Assembly: GCA_021780285.1 (NCBI GenBank)
Contig: JAJXZA010000355.1
Span: 1-10,621 of the forward strand
Length of the DNA: 10,621 nucleotides
Source of the DNA: Planctomycetota bacterium
GTDB taxonomy: Bacteria; Planctomycetota; Phycisphaerae; WQYP01
Direction: 5' to 3'
Shown: positions 6,888 through 10,621 of the stretch, piece by piece
Position numbering within the stretch: position 1 is the stretch's first letter
Layout: every line of letters begins with the position of its first letter
Made by a program: the position numbers and the translations under genes
Notes under the pieces: model-generated
What the model saw: only the letters and a program-made list of their open reading frames with translations
Told to the model about the DNA's origin: nothing
The model's database searches: none

Positions 6888-9107
6888 CTAATGATGAAAC
6901 AACATTGGTATATCGTTGAATACCGTGATGTATAAAAACACCGATGCCAGCAGGATAATGCCCGCCAGTTGAATGCCCGCCTGAACCTTCAGCGGCAGTG
7001 GCTTGCCGCGCAGCTTTTCGAGTATCAATAGTACAAACAATCCGCCATCCACTATGGGCAGCGGTAGAAAATTAATCACCGCCAAATTCACCGAAATAAG
7101 TCCCAAAAAGAACAGCAGATAGGCAAAACCGCGCGACTCGATGTCGTAACCAACCTTGGCTATGCCCACAATGCTGTGCAACTGATTGGTAGGAATGCTG
7201 CCGCGGCTAAGGCCAAAGAGCGTCTGGTATGTGCGGTCAATCCAGCGTGTGGTATGGTCCAGGCCCATCAGCATGGCGGTGCCGATGGAATGAGTTTTTT
7301 GTAGTTCCAAAAGCGGCATACAGGGCAAACCAAGCTTGTATTCGTATTCATCCAACGCGGCGGCATGAACCATCGGCATGTTCACTTTGGAGATTTGCCC
7401 ATCGGAGCCTCGAAGCAGCATGACGGCCGGCTTACCGGCAAGAAGTTTGCCGATGCGCAGTACATCATACCAATTGTGCACCTGCCACGCGCTGGCTGGC
7501 GCAGCCGTTGCGGCGGATGGCACATCAACCGGCTCGATGGCGGCAATGGTTTGTCCTGGCAAGATGCCCAGATTGGCATCGCGTCTATTGACCGATGCTA
7601 TAACGGGGCTGGCAAAGTCGGGAGTAATTGCCACGCCGAGTTGGCCTTTTCCGCCGGTGCTGGCAATTGTTGGCTGCAGGGTCAGCACCTTGCCTTGCCG
7701 CAAAACTTCAAACGTAAGCTTTTGACCGGGGTTGCTGCGTGTGCTGCGGATAACCTGCGCAACGTCGGGGTGGCTCTGCACGCCGGCTCGCAAGATGACA
7801 TCGCCGGCTTTAAAGCCTGCGGCCGAGGCTGCCGAGTCAGGCAGCACCGCAGAAATCAGGGCCCGCGGATACATCCCCAGCAAAGCAGGATCGCCCACGA
7901 CCCAGTCGCGCAGGGTCAGTTGCGGCGTCACTTGAATGGTTCGCGTGCCGATTTTGGGATTGGCATTTTTAAGAGTAATGGCCAAGGGGCGGCCATCGCA
8001 GGTTTGCAGAGCCTGGTAAATTTGCACGTAGCTGGTGACAGGCTTGCCATTGACGGCGGTGATAATGTCATGGGAGGCGATACCCTTAAGCGTCGGGTTG
8101 AACGCCAGCACATATTGCATATCTGTCTTGGAAAGCCGGGCGATTTTAGTGGTGAGCATCTGACCGATGCCAAATGCCAAAAATCCGGTGTTCATGCTTT
8201 TTACCGGAATTAAATGTGTGGTGTAAACTTGCCGCGAGTTGCCGCGCTCATATTGCAATGTCACGGGTTGGCCAGGTTTATCCAGCGCTGCTGCCATGCC
8301 CAGGTCGGTAAACTCCAGGAAGCCGCGGGGCTTGTTGCCGTTGATGCTTATGATGCGATCGCCCACCTGTACCCCCGCTTTTTGGGCAGGCGAGTTCCAT
8401 GCAACCGAGCCAACGACCGCGGGCGGAAACGCCACGCCCACGCGAAAAATAATGGCAAAAATAATCAGGGCTAAAATCAGGTTCATGATGACGCCGGCAG
8501 AGATGATGATCATGCGCTGCCAGATGGGTTTGTTGGTAAAGCTTTTGGGATCGTCGCTTACTTTGGTGGGGTCCATGTCATCTTGGCCCAGCATGCGCAC
8601 GTAACCGCCAAAAGGGAGCCAGGCGATGCGATAATCGGTTTCGCCGATCGGCTCTTGCGCAGCGGTTCCATTAGCAGATTTAGAGGAAGCGGTAGGCTCA
8701 ACGGCAATGGATTTGCCTTCGACAGTGAGGCTGGCTTCCTCGGTTGATGGCAATTCAGGCGGCTGCGGTGGGCCAATTTCGGCGGGGCCAAACGTAAAGC
8801 CCACGCCCTTACGCCAGCCGCAAAGCCGTGGTCCAATACCCACCGAAAAAACATCGCAGCGCACGCCAAAGCGCTTGGCGGTTAAAAAATGGCCCAGTTC
8901 GTGAAAAAAAATAACCGCACCAAAACCAACCGTCAGCAGCACCCAGCGGCGGGCGCTGTCGAGAGCGCCGGATAACGTCGTAGCCGCCAACAGTGGGATG
9001 ACGCTGCAATACAAAACGGCTCGCGATGTGCCGAACCAGGTTGCCAGCAGAGAGCGCCGCCGGGTTGCCGAACGGGCGGGCGAAGTAAAAGATAAAGTAA
9101 ATTTCAT
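6888..9107 (-). CDS. rseP: RseP-like site-2 (intramembrane) zinc metalloprotease, M50 family, multi-PDZ
   Basis: The 739-aa inner-membrane protease should cleave substrates such as anti-sigma factors within the membrane (regulated intramembrane proteolysis). The zinc motif HELGH is at 69-73 in helix 1, and the third ligand is expected at D687 in NFLPLPIVDGG near the C-terminus. The YRIAWLPFGGYVRMLG block (159-174) is conserved. Between the first helix and that block sits a Pro/Glu/Ser/Ala-rich insert (about 108-156). The periplasmic part holds PDZ-like modules at about 228-300 (AQKAGVQVGDRIISINGNKP), 340-395 (HDIITAVNGKPV), 415-480 (SAASAAGFKAGDVILRAG) and a degenerate one at 500-575. Family members are usually ~450 aa with two PDZ domains. 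The ATG at 9107 is chosen because GGAG lies eight bases upstream and it overlaps the dxr stop as ATGA, implying translational coupling. An in-frame start at 9140 would lie inside dxr. The C-terminal helices at 660-697 and 711-731 are clear. Confidence 0.92.
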   Translation of the reverse strand: MKFTLSFTSPARSATRRRSLLATWFGTSRAVLYCSVIPLLAATTLSGALDSARRWVLLTVGFGAVIFFHELGHFLTAKRFGVRCDVFSVGIGPRLCGWRKGVGFTFGPAEIGPPQPPELPSTEEASLTVEGKSIAVEPTASSKSANGTAAQEPIGETDYRIAWLPFGGYVRMLGQDDMDPTKVSDDPKSFTNKPIWQRMIIISAGVIMNLILALIIFAIIFRVGVAFPPAVVGSVAWNSPAQKAGVQVGDRIISINGNKPRGFLEFTDLGMAAALDKPGQPVTLQYERGNSRQVYTTHLIPVKSMNTGFLAFGIGQMLTTKIARLSKTDMQYVLAFNPTLKGIASHDIITAVNGKPVTSYVQIYQALQTCDGRPLAITLKNANPKIGTRTIQVTPQLTLRDWVVGDPALLGMYPRALISAVLPDSAASAAGFKAGDVILRAGVQSHPDVAQVIRSTRSNPGQKLTFEVLRQGKVLTLQPTIASTGGKGQLGVAITPDFASPVIASVNRRDANLGILPGQTIAAIEPVDVPSAATAAPASAWQVHNWYDVLRIGKLLAGKPAVMLLRGSDGQISKVNMPMVHAAALDEYEYKLGLPCMPLLELQKTHSIGTAMLMGLDHTTRWIDRTYQTLFGLSRGSIPTNQLHSIVGIAKVGYDIESRGFAYLLFFLGLISVNLAVINFLPLPIVDGGLFVLLILEKLRGKPLPLKVQAGIQLAGIILLASVFLYITVFNDIPMLFHH

Positions 9108-10312
9108 TGGATAGTCTCCAAAACCGCATGCCTGGCCCATTGGTCAGCGGCAAGCAGGTTGGTTAACGTGGGCTGGGCGATGAAGCCATCGGTTAGATGG
9201 CGATGTAAGACTTTTTGAGTGGTTGCCACAATTTGGCCAAAAGTTATTGTTCCTGCGCGAAAAAGTTCGTTGGCTTTTTCGTTGGCGGCGTTGACCACTG
9301 CGCCGGAGGTTCCACCGCGGCGAATCACCTCAAAGCCAAGCTCCAGAGCGGGAAAGCGACCTTTCGGTTCTTCAAACGTCATTTCCTTTATTTTCGACCA
9401 ATCCAGCCGGGTGCTGCAGCCGGCCACACGGGCGGGATGGGTTATGGCGTACTGTATGGCTGTACGCATATCGGGGGTGCCGAGTTGGGCAATAATGCTG
9501 CCATCCACAAATTCTATCATGCTATGAATGATGGACTGGGGATGAATCAGCACCTCGATGCGGTCTGCCGGCAGGCCAAAAAGCCAGTGAGCCTCAATAA
9601 TTTCAAGGGCTTTATTCATAAGCGTGGCGGAATCTATCGTTATTTTAGGCCCCATGTTCCAGTTGGGATGATTAAGTGCCTCGGCAATGGTTGCGTTGGC
9701 CGCTTTTTCCGCCGACCAGGTCCGAAACGGCCCACCGCTGGCGGTTAGAATGATTCGCCGAATTTCGCTGGCTTGGCCGCTGCGTAAAGATTGAAAGATC
9801 GCGGAGTGCTCGCTGTCTATCGGCAGAATTTGCGCCCCGTGTTTTTGGGCCAGCGGCATTACCAGGCAACCCGCTACCACCAAAGCTTCTTTATTGGCTA
9901 GGGCGATCCATTTACCGGCCTTGGCGGCCCGCAGCACCGGCGAAAGTCCGGCAGCGCCTACGACCGCGGCCACCACAATATCCACGTCGTCGCGCTGCAC
10001 CATGTGATCAAGCGCGGCGGCTCCTTCTTCGACCGCGATAGACTTGTGTGCCGCCAGAGAGCCGCGCAGATGTGCGAGGGCGTCTTGGGTTGGATGGCTC
10101 AAAGCAACCACTTTAGGATGTGTTCTCCGTGCCTGCTGCGAGAGCTTTTCCCAGCTTTGCGCTGCGGCAAGCCCGGTTATTTCGTAGCCGCTGCCAAGGT
10201 GCTCCAAAACCTCCACCGTGTTGCATCCGATGGAGCCGGTGCTGCCAAGCACGGCCACTCGCCGCGGCGTTTGTTGGCCGCTGCGGGCCGGTGGCTTTTG
10301 ATGATGCTGCAT
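9104..10312 (-). CDS. dxr: 1-deoxy-D-xylulose 5-phosphate reductoisomerase
   Basis: This cytoplasmic enzyme rearranges and reduces DXP to 2-C-methyl-D-erythritol 4-phosphate using NADPH and a divalent metal, the first committed step of the MEP isoprenoid pathway. The 402-aa product matches the usual length. It shows the nucleotide loop GSTGSIG (23-29), LANKEALVVAG (138-148), metal ligands D166 and E168 in PIDSEHSAIFQ, ASGGPF (191-196), H215 in NHPNWNMG, and the N233, K234 and E237 cluster in DSATLMNKALEIIEAHWLF. H257 in IHPQS and GTPDMRTAIQYA (278-289) are also present. All catalytic positions seem intact. The ATG at 10312 has only a weak Shine-Dalgarno, but the frame-open GTG at 10378 would lie only ~10 bases after the inferred transcription start and leaves no room for a ribosome site. 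It is the first gene of a two-gene unit with the rseP-like gene, overlapping it by four bases (ATGA). Confidence 0.96.
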   Translation of the reverse strand: MQHHQKPPARSGQQTPRRVAVLGSTGSIGCNTVEVLEHLGSGYEITGLAAAQSWEKLSQQARRTHPKVVALSHPTQDALAHLRGSLAAHKSIAVEEGAAALDHMVQRDDVDIVVAAVVGAAGLSPVLRAAKAGKWIALANKEALVVAGCLVMPLAQKHGAQILPIDSEHSAIFQSLRSGQASEIRRIILTASGGPFRTWSAEKAANATIAEALNHPNWNMGPKITIDSATLMNKALEIIEAHWLFGLPADRIEVLIHPQSIIHSMIEFVDGSIIAQLGTPDMRTAIQYAITHPARVAGCSTRLDWSKIKEMTFEEPKGRFPALELGFEVIRRGGTSGAVVNAANEKANELFRAGTITFGQIVATTQKVLHRHLTDGFIAQPTLTNLLAADQWARHAVLETIQ

Positions 10313-10394
10313 GTAGCAATCTCGTGAGGTTATCCGCCAAGCGTTGCGGCAGCGGTGGTATACCGTTGCTCGCGCCACATTAATATAGCCCCAT

Positions 10395-10423
10395 ATTGTA
10401 AAACACTATGGCGGCATCCTCAA
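10395..10423 (-). promoter_or_regulatory. Sigma70 promoter of the dxr-rseP unit
   Basis: On the minus strand TTGAGG (10418-10423) and TACAAT (10395-10400) lie 17 bases apart (4/6 and 5/6 to consensus). Transcription would start near 10388, giving a ~75-nt leader before the dxr ATG at 10312. The promoter faces away from the divergent gene at 10585. I see no convincing sigma70 pair for that plus-strand gene in the same region. Confidence 0.5.
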
Positions 10424-10531
10424 CCGGCCCGGCGCGACGTTTGTTGATAAGGCATGCAATGAAGCTGTTTAGTGGAAGAAACTCAACCGTGAAGACTTGG
10501 AGTTTCGGTAATTTCAAGTAAAGCGCGTAAA

Positions 10532-10578
10532 GCCTCCGATGCAGTGAGTAGAAACAAAAACAAACACTGCAAGGAGGC
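10532..10578 (+). promoter_or_regulatory. Stem-loop masking the ribosome-binding site of the edge gene
   Basis: The arms GCCTCC-GAT-GCAGTG (10532-10546) and CACTGC-AA-GGAGGC (10565-10578) form 12 base pairs with a 3x2 internal loop. The loop is 18 nt and A-rich (10547-10564). The 3' arm contains AAGGAGG (10571-10577), the very strong Shine-Dalgarno of the ATG at 10585, so its GGAGG core is fully paired. This is the arrangement of a translation-controlling leader, such as a thermometer-type or ligand/protein-opened hairpin; no known class is recognised. It could alternatively be a DNA operator, since the DNA is equally palindromic. Confidence 0.55.
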
Positions 10579-10584
10579 ACGATT

Positions 10585-10621
10585 ATGGACGCAAAGGATG
10601 CTTACCAACGTACATCGGCAT
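10585..10621 (+). CDS. Start of an unidentified plus-strand gene, cut by the window edge
   Basis: An ATG at 10585 follows a perfect AAGGAGG (10571-10577) at seven bases spacing and opens a frame MDAKDAYQRTSA that remains open to the window end. Only twelve residues are visible, hydrophilic and without a signal peptide, so the family cannot be named. It is divergent from dxr. Its ribosome site lies in a stem-loop (10532-10578), which suggests post-transcriptional control. Confidence 0.55.
   Translation, partial: MDAKDAYQRTSA

Noticed and set aside
7365..8213. 282-aa plus-strand frame inside the protease gene
   Set aside because: Antisense shadow in a GC-rich gene, with no ribosome site or conserved pattern.
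10532..10578. The edge stem-loop as a rho-independent terminator
   Set aside because: Neither strand has a T-run after the stem, and the plus-strand 3' arm is a perfect ribosome site at normal spacing to an ATG.
10380..10580. 66-aa minus-strand open frame between dxr and the edge gene
   Set aside because: Its GTG start falls inside the ribosome-site hairpin of the divergent gene and it runs through the dxr promoter. It has no Shine-Dalgarno and no family features.

Overview
The window is a chromosomal segment, with little sign of mobile DNA, from a Gram-negative-type bacterium. A Planctomycetes/PVC-type origin (for example Phycisphaerae) is my best inference. It rests on a HAF-repeat protein with a PEP-CTERM-like sorting tail, an oversized multi-PDZ site-2 protease directly behind dxr, and an exported GH13 glycosidase with a long N-terminal region. 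None of these is diagnostic alone.

Layout. The first ~120 bases hold no recognisable gene. Positions 124-1173 (minus) encode an exported BMP/PnrA-type substrate-binding protein. Positions 1341-3935 (minus) encode a large exported alpha-amylase-family enzyme of the neopullulanase/cyclomaltodextrinase type, with a glycogen-binding (CBM48/AMPK-beta-like) domain in front. The region 3936-4307 is a divergent promoter region: an extended -10 promoter serves the glycosidase, and a near-consensus sigma70 promoter with a ~185-nt leader serves the plus-strand gene. That gene (4308-5523) is the HAF-repeat protein. It is split by a one-base frameshift near 5301-5320, which puts the seventh HAF repeat and the sorting tail out of frame. 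It converges on a minus-strand CDF-family metal transporter (5576-6670). Behind a 217-bp gap lies a two-gene minus-strand unit, dxr (9104-10312) and an rseP-like protease (6888-9107), joined by an ATGA stop/start overlap and read from a promoter near 10395-10423. At the right edge a divergent plus-strand gene starts at 10585 and runs off the window.

Functions. dxr makes MEP for isoprenoids, and the RseP-like protease cuts membrane proteins such as anti-sigma factors. Their linkage resembles the usual envelope/isoprenoid neighbourhood. The glycosidase and the BMP protein share a strand and may both serve uptake of externally derived carbon compounds, but no ABC permease or ATPase is in the window, so this is only contextual.

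The most notable signals are: a 12-bp stem-loop that pairs with the whole GGAGG Shine-Dalgarno core of the edge gene at 10585; the frameshift separating the HAF protein from its sorting tail; a ~45-residue low-complexity insert and four PDZ-like modules in the protease; and an Asn-to-Gly change in the first conserved GH13 motif. I did not find a clear new multi-gene system.
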